Shown: positions 1 to 10,455 of the stretch, in pieces
How the letters are laid out: the number at the start of each line of letters is the position of its first letter
Numbering within the stretch: position 1 is the stretch's first letter
Assembly (NCBI GenBank): GCA_949128115.1
Contig: OX421964.1
Span: forward strand, 36,820,177 to 36,884,176
DNA from: Anaspis maculata
Lineage: Eukaryota > Arthropoda > Insecta > Coleoptera > Scraptiidae
Direction: 5' to 3'
Length of the DNA stretch: 64,000 nucleotides
Program-made: the position numbers and the translations under genes
The notes under the pieces: model-generated
What the model saw: the letters and a program-made list of their open reading frames with translations, nothing else
Database searches by the model: none
Told to the model about the DNA's origin: nothing

Positions 1-989
1 TTTCTTTTACAGCGCGCAAATTCAAATTGAATTACCTTCAAAATGCTTTTTCACAAATTATCAGGGTGTAGCGAACAAAACACCCTCTCCTTCTCCTTTT
101 CCCCATTTGGAAACGAAGTTCTTGTCGCGCAAAGTTCTTGGCGATAAGGAGGCGGCGGCTCCGCATATACCCCCTGCTCCATCCCTCGCCCTCGCGTCCT
201 CCAAGTCTCTTGTGTATGTGTATAATTCGAGCACCCAGAAGAGCGCTGTATATACGCAGAGTAGCAACCTGGCATGGCCCAGCAGCTCGCAGCGTAATTC
301 AATTATTATTGCTCTTATTTTTAATTACGATTTCGCAAGTCAAACCGAAACATAATTATGATTGTGTCGCACACAACTCGGCATAATGCATTGTTTGAGG
401 CCAACAAAGCGGTCCCCATCAACAAAGCGGGGCGCAGGTATGGCATTACTGCCGGCACAATCAACGCAAGTCTGAAAAGTTTTAACGATGTATTCTGCAT
501 TAATAACTTGTCGGAGAGCACCTCTCGCAGGATCGATATGTAACAATGACATGCAGTAGTATCAACGTTGCTGCTTGATGCTGCTACCAGCGAGCTTTCC
601 TCCAATAATTGGATCCAAGAGGGGGTCGGTCGGGTCGCAGGCGGCGGCGGCGGGCTATACAACGGGCGAGGTGAATGTTTTTGATTTTTTTTTCGATTTC
701 AGAGCGAGGAGGAAGTGATGCTAAAAGCCCGGCCTCCTTCTGTATAAATCGGGTTATGTCACGACAGTCTTGTTGATCGTTGTTTTTCCACGTGAGGGAA
801 CAATCGCGCGCAAAAAAGAAACGGAGACACTGAAAATACTTCAAGACCTTAGTTTCTGGATTTTTAGTTGTGTATAAGGTTGATACATTCATCCATAGTG
901 ATCAGTTGCGTTTTAGCGAAAGCTTCCACCCACTTGTCAAGTCTCAATTGTCCCAAAAAAAAAACTGTTGAGACCTTGTATCATAATTC
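1..989. other. No gene recognised
   Basis: Short open frames occur on both strands but none shows a recognisable domain, and several overlap each other. The last part may be decayed BEL/Pao pol upstream of the recognisable RNase H stretch, but I cannot align it by eye. Confidence 0.4.
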
Positions 990-1232
990 TGTTCGAAATC
1001 ACGTGTTGCACCGCTCAAAACAGTTTTGCTTCCACGTCTGGAGCTGTGTGGAGCTTCACTGATGACTCAACTTGTGGGAAAGGTGCTAAAGTCTCTGGAT
1101 CTTGACGTTTCTAGTGTTCACTACTGGTGTAACTCGACAATCACACGCGCACGAAGCCAGCAATTGGAAAACTTTCGTAGCCCATCGCGTTACAAAAATA
1201 CAGAGCTTGACTGAGAACGGTCAATGGCATCA
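990..1232 (+). pseudogene. BEL/Pao retrotransposon pol fossil, RNase H-proximal part
   Basis: The + strand frame starting near 990 reads CSKSRVAPLKTV, then PRLELCGASL, then LDLDVSSVHYWCNSTIT. This is the characteristic order of BEL/Pao Pol between reverse transcriptase and RNase H: a serine/lysine-rich start, PRLELCGA, then the W-x-D/N-ST motif. It continues to RYKNTEL and TENGQWHH, where the family normally runs on to an HNPAD motif. Exactly there a 209-bp palindromic element is inserted, and HNPADIIPKGADP appears on its far side in another frame. Stops and shifts make this a dead copy. I see no upstream protease or gag and no LTR. Family assignment is strong; the left boundary is uncertain. 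Confidence 0.8.
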
Positions 1233-1236
1233 TGTA

Positions 1237-1445
1237 CAGTTGGGAGCGAAATGATTCATACGGCACCGCTAGGAAGTCGGCTGGATTTCAGAAATGTTTG
1301 CTGCTTGGATTGTTCTTGAATGCCAGTTTTGATTAGAGATTGGTCGTGATCAAAACTGGCATTCAAGAACGATCCAAGGAGCTAACATTTCTGAAATCCA
1401 GCCCACTTCTTAGCGGTGCCGTATGAATCATTTCGCTCCCAACTG
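1237..1445. mobile_element. Palindromic TA-flanked MITE (Tc1/mariner type)
   Basis: A 209-bp near-perfect hairpin. The ends CAGTTGGGAGCGAAATGA and its complement are flanked by TA at 1235-1236 and 1446-1447, as expected of a Tc1/mariner target duplication. Arms of about 65 bp pair with few mismatches, followed by a second paired block around TTGAATGCCAGTTTTGAT. It sits inside a BEL/Pao pol fossil between the codons for WHH and HNPAD, so it inserted after that element. It has no coding capacity. Confidence 0.9.
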
Positions 1446-1456
1446 TACGTTTAGCT

Positions 1457-2833
1457 CACAATCCAGCTGATATCATTCCAAAAGGAGCAGATCCTGCTCA
1501 TCAGCTGGCAAAAACCCTTATTTGCTGGAACGGTCCGACCTGGCTTTTGGAAGATGCTAATCACCGACTGCAACATTCCATCGATAAAGGACACTCTTGA
1601 GTCTAAAACAATAAGTCTGGTTTGTGTTCTTGTGACACGAGATGACCTTTTTCTTCGCTTCTTCACGTTTTTGAAGCTTTTACGCGTAATAGCTTTCTGT
1701 CTTTGCTTCCGAAACAATTCACCTGCAAGTCATGACAAGATGTCAAAATTGTCCGGTCCGTTGACTGGAGAAGATCTAGAAACCGCCTTGCTCGTTCTTT
1801 TCAAACGATGCCAGGCTCAAGCGTTCCTAGCTAAACTTGAAGCTCTGAGAAAATCAAAATTATGACGGAGCAGTAAACTGTATGATGTATACTCTGAGTC
1901 CTTTCTTGGACGAGCATTATCTTATTCGTGTGGGCGGAAGACTAAATCATTCACAGTTTACCAGTTGAAGGTAAGCATCACTGCATCCGATTGTTTCACC
2001 AGCTCGTCATACGGTTACGATACGAAGCTTTCAATAAATGCACGAACACCACCGAAATCTTCACGCCGGGCTGCAAGCCATTTTGTCCAGTCTGTTCCAG
2101 AACTATTGGCATTTGAACGGCAGGCAGGTTATTCGAAGCGTCCTCAGAAAGTGAAACCGACAGCTGTTATTGCACCAACTTGGACAACTTGGGACAACTT
2201 TCCTCATCGAAAGTGAAGCCCAGCAGAGTTTTTTCCAACATCACCGGTGTGGACTGCGTCGGCGCCGGTCCATTTTTAATTAAAGATGGCAAAACTCGCA
2301 AATGCAAGATTGTCAAGGCCCACGCCTGCATATATTCGTATCTGCAACGAAAGCCGTCCATTTGGAGCTTGTGAGCGATTCAAGTTTCTTAGTTGTTTAA
2401 AGCGATTTGTGCCATAGCGAGGTTTGTACACCAACATCTACTTCGACAACGCTACGAACTTCTGAGGGAAAACAGTCTGTTCAGCTCAACGCTGCAGAAA
2501 AAGAACAAAATAATCGGATGGCATTTTATACCATTGAGATCACCGCATTTTGGGGGGTTATGGGAAGCCGCCGTCAAATCCGCGAAGTACCACCTCAAAC
2601 AAAATTACGAAGGGCTTAACCCCTACTTTTGAACAATTGTTCACCTTATTTATACAAATCGATGGGCCTCTCATTCCGATTTCAGATGATCTAGCTGACC
2701 TACAGCCGCTGACTCCAGACCATTTCCTGATTGGAACTCCACTCGTGGCGCTAGAGATTGACCGTTGTACCTGGACCAATCCGTCTGGGCTGCCGTTCTC
2801 TCCCGTCTTGTCACGTTTGTTGCTGAGTATCCC
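1457..2833 (+). pseudogene. BEL/Pao retrotransposon pol fossil, RNase H end and integrase
   Basis: Continuation of the pol fossil after the hairpin insertion, spread over several frames. The order is HNPADIIPKGADP and WNGPTWLLEDA near 1457-1560 (RNase H end); LTGEDLETALLVLFK and LEALRKSKL near 1755-1862; SPFLDEHYLIRVGGRLNHS near 1890-1960 (integrase zinc-binding lead-in); TGVDCVGAGPFLIKDGKTR near 2240-2300 (integrase core start); WHFIPLRSPHFGGLWEAA near 2518-2575; and DLQPLTPDHFLIGTPLVAL near 2697-2752. These are diagnostic BEL/Pao integrase motifs in the correct order. Several frameshifts and stops, and lost core parts, show that it is inactive. It ends abruptly in a 15-bp minisatellite, so the 3' end and LTR are missing or displaced. 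Confidence 0.85.
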
Positions 2834-2847
2834 CGCAGGTAACCGGA

Positions 2848-3092
2848 ATAAACATCGCAGGAGAAAACATCGCAGGAAAAAACATAGCGGAAAAAACATA
2901 GCAGGAAAAAACATCGCATGGAAATAACATCGTATGGAGAAAACATCGCATGGAAGAAACATCGCACGGAAGAAACATCGACCGGAAAAAACATAGCATG
3001 GAATAAACATCGCAGGAGAAAACATAGCGGAAAAAATATAGCCAGAAAAAACATCGCACGGTAAAACATAGCAGGGAAATAACATCGCAAGG
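2848..3092. repeat. 15-bp minisatellite, left array
   Basis: About 16-17 units of a 15- to 16-bp motif, GAAAACATCGCAGGA with CATAGC/CATCGC and GG/GGA variants, in direct order. The long minus-strand open frames here (runs of AMFFPCYVFS) come from the repeat having no stop in any frame, not from a real gene. Confidence 0.9.
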
Positions 3093-3369
3093 GTGTGTTT
3101 TTCCAAATCTCCTGTGGTCTCCCAACTATCAAAATCAAGTGTGACCGCAAGTACGCGGAAATTAAGTCTTCAGTACAGGTCTATGTACGAATGGGGGCCG
3201 CCTGGGGTGGAGGCCTGGATATATCAGAAGTCTGGCCGTGCATGATGTGCATGATGGAAGTCTACACACGGTAAGGTATCATGTTTGGGTCGTGAGATTC
3301 AAGTAGGTACCTATGAGAGTCGTTCAAGTCAAAGACATAAATAAGTATAGGGGCTGTCTGTAGCAGAGT

Positions 3370-3450
3370 TTTTTCCTGGCTGTGATTTTTCCATGCTATG
3401 TTCTCTCCGGTGACCGGATAATTCTTCGCCGGACAATTCTTCGCGCCGGA
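3370..3450. repeat. Short inverted copy of the minisatellite plus a TTCTTCGCCGG motif
   Basis: A few minisatellite units appear in inverted orientation (TTTTTCCATGCTATGTTCTC) relative to 2848-3092. They are followed by two copies of an AATTCTTCGCSGG motif. The complement of that motif, GCGAAGAATTGTCC, lies at 6488-6501 just outside the right array. It may be an internal boundary of the composite. Confidence 0.6.
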
Positions 3451-3489
3451 AACTTTAGAGCTCAAATGAGGCCGAGTGTGAGTGTGATA

Positions 3490-6470
3490 TTCAGAGCCCT
3501 ATCCCCCACTGGGTTTTTACGTAGCGTTTCAAGCCTTGTTGAGCCCCCTTGTCTCTACAAGGTATCGTTTGGGATCTTTATGAATCCCCTTGGGTATCTT
3601 AGGGATTTGCTTCGCCCTTATACCTTGGACAGTTCCACAGAGCCCTCTTAGGCCCCCTTGTCTTCATGTTGCATTTGTAGCCCTGCTGAGCCCCTTTCCA
3701 CAATGTGTTAGTTTTCAAGCCCTAGTTAGCTCCTATTAGTGTTTATGTGTTGATCAAAGTTCTACGGGGCCCCCTTATGTCCCCAAGTGTCATTTGGACC
3801 CCCAGTGAGCCCCGCCAGGCCTTCTTCCGATCTTGAGGGGCCTCTCCTCTTTTGTGTCTACATTGAAGCGTTTCAAGCTCTATGAGCCTCCTTGTATCTT
3901 CAAGTATCGTTTGGAGCCCTATTGGGCCCCCTTATGTATTCAATTATCGTTTGCAGCATTTTATAATGTGTCAGTTTCATCAGCTCTAGTTAACTCCTGT
4001 TAGTCTTAATGTGTTGATCAAAGTTCTACGGGCCCCCTCGTGTCCCCAAGTGTCATTTGGAGCCCCAGTGAGCCCCGCCAGGCATTCGCTCGATTTTCAG
4101 AGGCCTCTCCTCTCTTGTGTCTACACTGGAGCGTTTCAAGCCCTACTGAGCCCCTTTGTATCTTGAAGTATTTTTGGAGCCCTATTGAGCCCCCTTGTAT
4201 CTTCAATTATCGTTTGCGGACCAGGTGACCCCCTTCTGATTTCTCGATGTTTCTGTATTCTGAAAGCTCCTTTGTGCCTTATCAAGTTTCTGAGAGTCCT
4301 ATGTTGCCCCCCTGTGTCTTTGTTTCATTTGTAGCCCTGCTGAGCCCCTTTTTTCATTGTGTTAGTTTTTTAAGGTCTAGTTAGCTCCTGTTAGTCTCTA
4401 TGTGTTGGTCAAAGTTCTACGGAGCCACCTCGTGTCCTCAACTGTCATTTAGAGCCCCAGTGAGCCCCGCCAGGCCTTCGTCCGATTTTTTGAGGCCTCT
4501 TCTCTCTTGTGTCTACATTGGAGCGTTTCAAGCCCTACTGAGCCCCCTTGTATCTTCAAGGATCGTTTGGAGCCCTATTGGGCCCCTTGTGTCTCCAATT
4601 ATCGTTTTCAGACCAGGTGCCTCCCTTCTGATTCCTCGATGTTTCTGGAATCTTAGAAAGCTCCTTTGTGCCTTATTGAGTTTTTCAGAGCCGTATGTGG
4701 CCCCCCTCTGTGTCTTTATGTTCCATTTGCAGCCCTGCTAAGCCCTTTTTTTCAAGCTCTAGTTAGCTCCTGTTAGTCTTTATGTGTTGGTCAAAGTTCT
4801 ACGGGGCCACCTCATGTCTCCAAGTGCCATTTGGAGCTCCAGTGAGCCCCGCCAGGCCTTCGTCCGATTTTTAGAGGCCTCTCCTCTCTTGTGTCTACAT
4901 TGAAGCGTTTCAAGCCCTACTGAGCCCTCTTGTATCTTCAAGTATCGTTTGGGGCCCTATTGAGCCCCCTTGTGTCTTCAATTATCGTTTGCAGACCGGG
5001 TGATCCCCTTCTGATTTCTTGATATTTCTGGAATCTTAAAAAAGCTCCTTTGTGCCTTATCAAGTTTTTCAGAGCCCTATGTGCCCCCCCTGTATCTTTA
5101 CTTTTCATTTGTAGCCCTGCTGAGCCCCTTTTTTCAATGTGTGAGTTTTTCAAGCTCTTCAAGTATCTTCAAGGATCGTTTGGAGCCCTATCGAGCCCCT
5201 TGTGTCTCCAATTATCGTTTGCAGACCAGGTGACCCCCTTCTGATTTCTCGATGTTTCTGGAATCTAAGAAGCTCCTTTGTGCCTTATTGAGTTTTTCAG
5301 AGCCGTATGTGGCCCCCCTCTGTGTCTTTATGTTTCATTTGTAGCCCTGCTAAGCTCCTTTTTTCAAGCTCTAGCTAGCTCCTGTTAGTCTTTATGTGTT
5401 GGCCAAAGTTCTACGGGGCCACCTCATGTCTCCAAGTGTCATTTGGAGCCCCAGTGAGCCCGCCAGGCCTTCGTCCGATTTATAGAGGCCTCTCCTCTCT
5501 TGTGTCCACATCGAAGCGTTTCAAGCTCTACTAAGCCCCTTTGTATCTTTAAGTATCGTTTGAAGCCCTATTGAGCCCCCTTGTGTCTTCAATTATCGTT
5601 TGCAGACCAGGTGACCTCCTTTAGATTTCTCGAAGTTTCCGGAATCTTAGCAGCTCCTTTGTGCCTTATTATGTTTTCAGAGGCCGATGTGGCCCCCCTG
5701 TGTCTTTATGTTTCATTTATAGCTCTGCTGAGCCACTTTTTACATTGTGCTAGTTTTCGAAGCTCTAGTTAGCTCCTATGAGTCTTTATGTGTTGGTCAA
5801 AGTTCTACAGGGCTCCCCGAGCTCTCTTTGTGTCTCAAAGTTTCATTTGGAGCCCTAGTGGGCCTCGCCAGGTCTTCTTGCAATTATAAGAATCTTTTCC
5901 TCCCTTATATCTACATTGAAGCGTTTCAAACCCTGCTGAGCTCCCTTGTATCTTCAAGTATCGTTTGGAGCCCTAATGAGCCCCCTTGTTTCCACAATTA
6001 TGGTTTGGGGCCCCGGTGACCCCCTTCTGACCTCTTGACATTTCTGGCATCTTAGAAAGCTCTCTTGTGCCTTCCCAGGTTTCTCATAGCCCTATCAGGC
6101 CCCCCTGTGTCTTTATGTGTTATTTGTAGCCCTGTTGAGCCCCTTTCCAACCCGTTTTTGTTGCGGAGCTCTAGTCAGCTCCTGTGTGTCTTCATGTGTT
6201 GATCGGAGCCCTATAGGCCCCCCTTATGCCTTAGGGTGTCATTTGGAGCCCTAGTGAGCCCTATCAGTCCTTCTTGCGATATTTACAGCCTTATCCTCTC
6301 TTGGTCTACAGTGTAGTGGTTTAGGCCCTGCTGAGCACCCTTGTGTCTCCTAATGTCGTTTGGAGCCCCATTGAGCCCATCATGCCTTTTTGTGTTATTC
6401 GAAGCCCTATCTGGTCTTGTGTCTACATTGTGGCTATTTGAGCCCCGCTAGCCCCCTTGTGTCTTAAAGT
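3490..6470. repeat. Satellite array with ~40-bp subunits and ~400-bp higher-order period
   Basis: The sequence consists almost entirely of a degenerate ~40-bp unit of the form GAGCCCYNNTGAGCCCCC then TGTGTCTTCAANTRTCGTTTG. Groups of about ten such units recur as a higher-order block. The landmark GTGAGCCCCGCCAGGCCTTC recurs near 3805, 4068, 4463, 4841, 5455, 5858 (variant) and 6258 (variant), with most spacings 378-403 bp and one short and one long interval. Blocks from about 4.0-5.6 kb are most alike and both edges are more decayed, as expected for unequal exchange. Open frames inside it (repeated SPLVSSSIVWSP-like peptides) are repeat artefacts. Confidence 0.9.
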
Positions 6471-6514
6471 ATGCGCGGGCGCAATGCTTGCGAAGAATTG
6501 TCCTAGCACCGTTC

Positions 6515-6770
6515 TCCCCTGCTATGTTTTTTCCGCGATATTTATTCCGTGCGATGTTTTATCCTGCTATGTTTTTTCCATGCTATGTTTTCTCCCTGCT
6601 ATGTTTTTTTCCGCGATATTTATTCCGTGCGATGTTTATTCCATGCTATGTTTTATCCTGCTATGTTTTTTCCATGCTATGTTTTCTCCCTGCGATGTTT
6701 TTTCCATGCTATGTTTTCTCCGCTATGTTTTTTCCGGCTATGTTTTTTCCAGCGATGTTTTTTCCTAGAT
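6515..6770. repeat. 15-bp minisatellite, right (inverted) array
   Basis: About 16 units of GCTATGTTTTTTCC with variants, the complement of the unit at 2848-3092. A ~70-bp block (TTTTTTCCGCGATATTTATTCC and what follows) is itself duplicated within the array, near 6527 and 6605. The overlapping AMFFP-type open frames are artefacts. Confidence 0.9.
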
Positions 6771-6859
6771 CCGTTTCCGCAGGTCAGTTAGAGGAGGAGA
6801 GTTTCGACCCACTTCGAGGAATCTGCGTCAAGACCCATTGATGCTACTAGTCGCAGCGG

Positions 6860-7190
6860 TACACTGCAGGATCGATAAAAAAGTGGCATTTGAGTATGAA
6901 AGCAAGCCACTTTGCACAGGTGTCGTCTAGGACCATTTGAGCGATTTGGTCCGCAGCATCTGAAATTTCATCCCTTAGGGCTTGACGTTTGACCTCTTTT
7001 CCAAGATGGCGGCAAAAAAATGTTCAAACACTGACAACGGTCGCTTTTTTGCAAACAAGAGGTCATTTCTGCACAATTGGGAGATGAAAATACCGAAAAA
7101 GGCAGTATGGCTGTTGTCGGACTTTTTTCTCCAGTCCTAGGGCCAAAATTTCCAAATTTATTGTCTTGCGAACGGTAAAGTTCATATTAG
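6860..7190. repeat. Left arm of a large inverted pair
   Basis: This block matches, in inverted orientation, 11800-12180. Shared landmarks in order are AGCGGTAC, AAGTGGC, GAAAGCAAGCCACTT, GATTTGGTCCGCAGCATCTG, CATCCCTTAGGG, CCAAGATGGCGG, TGTTCAAACAC, CATTTCTGCACAATT and ATGAAAATACC. The arms enclose the PIN/XPG-like fossil and its own insertion. Identity by eye is roughly 75-80 percent. Confidence 0.75.
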
Positions 7191-7249
7191 TACAAGCGGT
7201 AGGCAGAACCATCCTGCATTTAATAAAGAAAGCAAACCTTTTTGCACAA

Positions 7250-7580
7250 TGACTCTAAGAACCATTCTGAGCGATTTGATCCGCAGCACTTGATCATTCC
7301 GTCCCTCAGGGGGCCCATGGGGGCCCTCCAAATTTTCAAAATGCAAGAACTTCCACAAAACGATCATTGAGTATCGTCATGTGTGTCATAAAATGAGATT
7401 ATGGGTCTATTGAAAATGTTTTCAGCAATTATCGTTGTGTCCGTTCCATTCTTCAAACTTGAAAAAAAATTCTTTAGCAGAGGTCAAAAAAACTGTTCTT
7501 ATCTTTTAATCTACGGAAGAAAACGATAAATCCATATGTTTTGTTTAGTTCCCAAACAAGTCGCATTAACTGAACCGACT
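7250..7580. repeat. Dispersed foldback-family block
   Basis: A block containing GAGCGATTTGATCCGCAG, CAGGGGGCCCATGGGGGCCC, CATTGAGTATCGTCATGT, GGGTCTATTGAAAATGTTTT and AGAGGTCAAAAAAACTG. The same series occurs at 45535-45790 (+) and 46600-46830 (inverted), so it belongs to the palindromic repeat family of the 41.9-51 kb cluster. Confidence 0.8.
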
Positions 7581-7649
7581 TCCTTAAAAATTCGAAGAAC
7601 AAGGCTCTGCGTCGGTGGATGCTAAAAGGCCCTAGGGTGAGCTGACTTC

Positions 7650-8392
7650 TTGCTGAATTTCAGGAGGAAAGGACCGACGTCACTTCTGATAAGCATCATG
7701 AACAGTATGATTTGTTTCAAAAAAAGTTCGCTGAACATTGCGTGGCATTGAAAGATAGCTTCCTGGAAGTTGGGAGTCCATTCCAAGAGCATAGCGACCA
7801 GCTCATAGCATTAGACAGTCACATTGTCTGGCGATTCAGTTGAGACTCCATATGCAGCTGAAAAAACTGGCATTGCGGCATAGTAACAAAATAGATTTGT
7901 GAAAGAGGCTTGTATCTCGGTCAACGTCGTTGTACGATCCTGTAAAAAAGATGAATACCAAAATCTTTTGGTAAAGAAGGAATCTAAGGTAAAGAAGAAA
8001 GTCCAGGCTTCATGTGTCAAGAATCTCTTCTGGAAGAAGAAAGAAGCTGTTCTCAAGGCTTTTCATCGTCGCCCGTGAGCGAACGTTGAATCTGGAAACA
8101 TTTTTCAGCTTTGAAAATCAGAAGTACCCGCTGTCTCTCTCTATGAATGGCCAGCTTCGCTTGGGCTGAAAGTCTGATTTGGCAGAGAAACTGGAGTCTC
8201 TGGTTGACGGTGCCCTTATTCCTACAAGTTTTGATAGTATTATCTTTGATGGGGCAGGGGCAGCTGTTGTTCAATCTTATCGGCCGCACAATGTGAAAAC
8301 TTTCCAGGAGTATTTTCTTTTGGATCTCAAGCCGTTTTTTTCTGATCAAGTGTCAAGAACAGAAGCAAATAGAATTGACATTGTGTGGGATC
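7650..8392 (+). pseudogene. PIN/XPG-like domain element gene, N-terminal part (decayed)
   Basis: Frame fragments on the + strand read HHEQYDLFQKKFAEHCVAL and LIALDSHIV (7690-7830), YPLSLSMNGQLRLG (8124-8166), DLAEKLESLVDGALIPTSF (8179-8235), IIFDGAGAAVVQSYRP and VKTFQEYF (8240-8320), then NRIDIVWD ending at 8392. I recognise this order from an uncharacterised family common in transposon-rich animal genomes, in which IDIVWD runs into a region rich in R and G and then a domain with LTGCDTTS. Stops and shifts between blocks show decay. Coding resumes at 9842 after a 1,448-bp transposon. The function is inferred only from the downstream acidic motifs. Confidence 0.6.
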
Positions 8393-9840
8393 CATAGACA
8401 AGGACAAAAGTAGAAGAAGGAAGAACCACTGCGCATCCATTTCAGCCGATATCGCATGGGGTCCGCCATTTTTAGGTCATAACGGTTTTTCCAAGGCGGC
8501 AATTCAAATGGGGGGAGTACGCGCGAGTCAAAACCATAGACAGACGTCAAAACAGATGACAGTCATGAGACAATTTGTAGGCTATACTTTGTAAATGAAA
8601 CAAATAACTCAAGAATTTCTGCTCACGGCCTTGACTAATCCTCATACTCATAGTCAATACTTCGCTCGATCTCCGACTTCGCATGTCTCAAGTCCTTGGG
8701 ACAATCGGAGACCGACTGCGAGTATGGGCCATACACGTATGGGCATAAGGCCCACGATATGTGCTTAATTTGAGCTACAGAATAAAATTTCAAGAAAAAT
8801 ATTCAATGTTTTACTTGTGATAAAATAATACAAGTTTGAAAGTGTTCGTTGAACATCACACTGAATCAGCTCTTCGCTTTACGTTTTGGCTAGATTGTGC
8901 ACCTAATCTTATTTTCAAATAGCATCTTACAGTTCTTTCAATTAAGATAGAATTGTTTGTTTCAAAATATCATTGTCCGAAACGAGGTTCTGAATCGGGT
9001 CCTGGGAGTCTGGAGAAAATTTTGTTCACATTACTTCGAAATGCCTCGAACAAATCAGCAGCACCGAGCCTTTCTTTTAAGACGTTTCCAAGTTATTCCT
9101 TCATCATTCCAATTGCCTCGAGCCACAATCGAAACCCATCACCCCGTGGAAAACTAAAAACAAAACTTAGTTACCGGCGTGAAATTTGATTATTTAAATT
9201 CAGTGTTACGTATGAAAGGAAAGGATATCTTCCCATCTCTGGGTTCATCAATCGCTTGATATTCTTGCAAATTTCGATAGGTATAACAAGACATCCTGTA
9301 TTGATGCATTAGCTGAGTTCGATCAGGTTCGATCAAACTTATTACACAGACAAAAACGCCAAACGAACACTTCACACAGAGGCCTCGATATCTGTTTCAC
9401 AGCTTCTAAGTGGAGATTGAACTGCGGACCCCATTCTCCATACTTCCATAGCGGCTTTCTTGCTTCACTTTCTTAACAAAAAGTCATCAAGTACAATGCA
9501 CTCGACAATGCATTAATAATGCAATGCATCCCAGGAATATAAATAATATCCGGTCAAAAAGTAGAATTCGTGGAAACGAACATTGAATAACACTCAACAT
9601 TGAATTCTATTGTTATGTTTTACACAAAACCAAATTTAGGCGCCGAGGAAAGTTCGATCACTACAAATCAATCTAACCTAAAACTTCGTAGCTGTCATCA
9701 AGTACACTGTCAGTACTGTCACCCACCTGTCATAATTAAAATTGCCGCCAGGAAAAACCGTTATGTAATCAAAATGGCCGGCCTACAAATTACACAGCCG
9801 CGCAGGTATCTTGCCTCTTCTACTTTTGTCCTTGTCTATG
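8393..9840. mobile_element. 1,448-bp non-autonomous DNA transposon with 8-bp target duplication
   Basis: The element begins CATAGACAAGGACAAAAGTA and ends with its complement. It is flanked by a perfect 8-bp direct repeat GTGGGATC at 8385-8392 and 9841-9848. Terminal inverted repeats extend imperfectly for about 200 bp: both ends share an ATAACGGTTTTTCC block followed by GGCGGCAATT. The 8-bp duplication and CA...TG ends fit hAT, P or Merlin-like elements; I cannot choose. No transposase frame is recognisable inside. Removing one duplication plus the element rejoins the host codons for VWD and RTDSLKS in frame, which confirms the boundaries. Confidence 0.92.
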
Positions 9841-9841
9841 G

Positions 9842-10455
9842 TGGGATCGCACTGACAGTTTGAAATCTGCGGAACGTGAGAGCAGAGGAGATGGCATACG
9901 CCGCGCCGTCAGGTTGTTCCAAGTGCTAAGTTGCCTCCGGACTGGTCAGATTTTCTAAGAAATTCAATAAACAAAGCTGAATTGTTGTCCTTTCTGAGCA
10001 AGAATCTCCTGCATCACAATTCTGGTGACATTGATGTTGTTTCCAACACCAGTGAAGTAATATCAACATCCAAGAGCTGTTGCACCTCTCTGGAAGAACA
10101 CAATTGTACAGATTTCGAAGAAGCAGATGACTGTATTATTCTACATGCAAAGGATATGACCAAACATCATGCAAAGAGAATTTGGATCAGATGTTCCGAC
10201 ACGGATGCTCTCGTGCTTTGCGTGTCTTTTTTCCATGAACTGAAAACAATGGGTCTTGAGGAATTGTGGATGCTTTCAGGAACAGGTGCCAACCGACGTT
10301 ATGTATTGACACATCAGATAGCTTCCGCTTTAGGCGAGGAGAAAGCTCGAGCCCTCTTGGGATTCCAATCATTTACGGGCTGTGATACGACATCATATTT
10401 CAATTACAAAAGGAAAAAACAGCTTGGAAGACATGGAGTTTGTTTCCATATGTAA
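9842..10455 (+). pseudogene. PIN/XPG-like domain element gene, core
   Basis: Coding resumes as WDRTDSLKSAERESRGDG (9842-9897), then shifts frame into LPPDWSDFLRNSINKAEL from 9931. The 174-codon open stretch contains EEADDCIILHA (residues ~63-73), CSDTDALVLC (~88-97), ELWMLSGTGANRRYV (~111-125) and GFQSFTGCDTTSYF (~144-157). The spacing EAD...DTD...GCD resembles the acidic metal-binding layout of XPG/FEN1-like PIN nucleases (EAEA, D-x-D, GCDY). A nuclease role is therefore plausible but is inference from motifs. There is no ATG at the frame start; upstream decay or the neighbouring insertion explains that. After residue ~166 the frame is lost. The gene lies inside a pair of inverted arms, so it is probably transposon-encoded rather than a host gene. 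Confidence 0.65.

Larger units (their letters stand above)
2835..6780. mobile_element. Foldback-like composite: inverted minisatellite arms around a satellite core
   Basis: The left end carries a direct array of 15-bp units (AAAACATCGCAGGA-like, 2848-3092). The right end carries the same unit in the opposite orientation (GCTATGTTTTTTCC-like, 6515-6770). Between them lies a ~3-kb satellite. Inverted arms built of short tandem repeats are the hallmark of Drosophila FB/Galileo-type foldback elements, so the architecture fits that class. No transposase is visible, and no clean target duplication could be read at the edges (CCCCGCAGGT left, TTCCGCAGGT right). It interrupts or abuts the BEL/Pao fossil. 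Treating it as one mobile unit is inference. Confidence 0.4.

Noticed and set aside
2558..3150. Long minus-strand open frames of 104-182 codons
   Set aside because: They consist of repeats of the 15-bp minisatellite unit translated in each frame (AMFFPCYVFS-like) and run into the antisense of the BEL/Pao integrase.
6457..6841. Three overlapping plus-strand frames of 80-117 codons rich in Met, Phe, Pro and Cys
   Set aside because: They are the translation of the inverted minisatellite, open in all frames because the unit has no stop.
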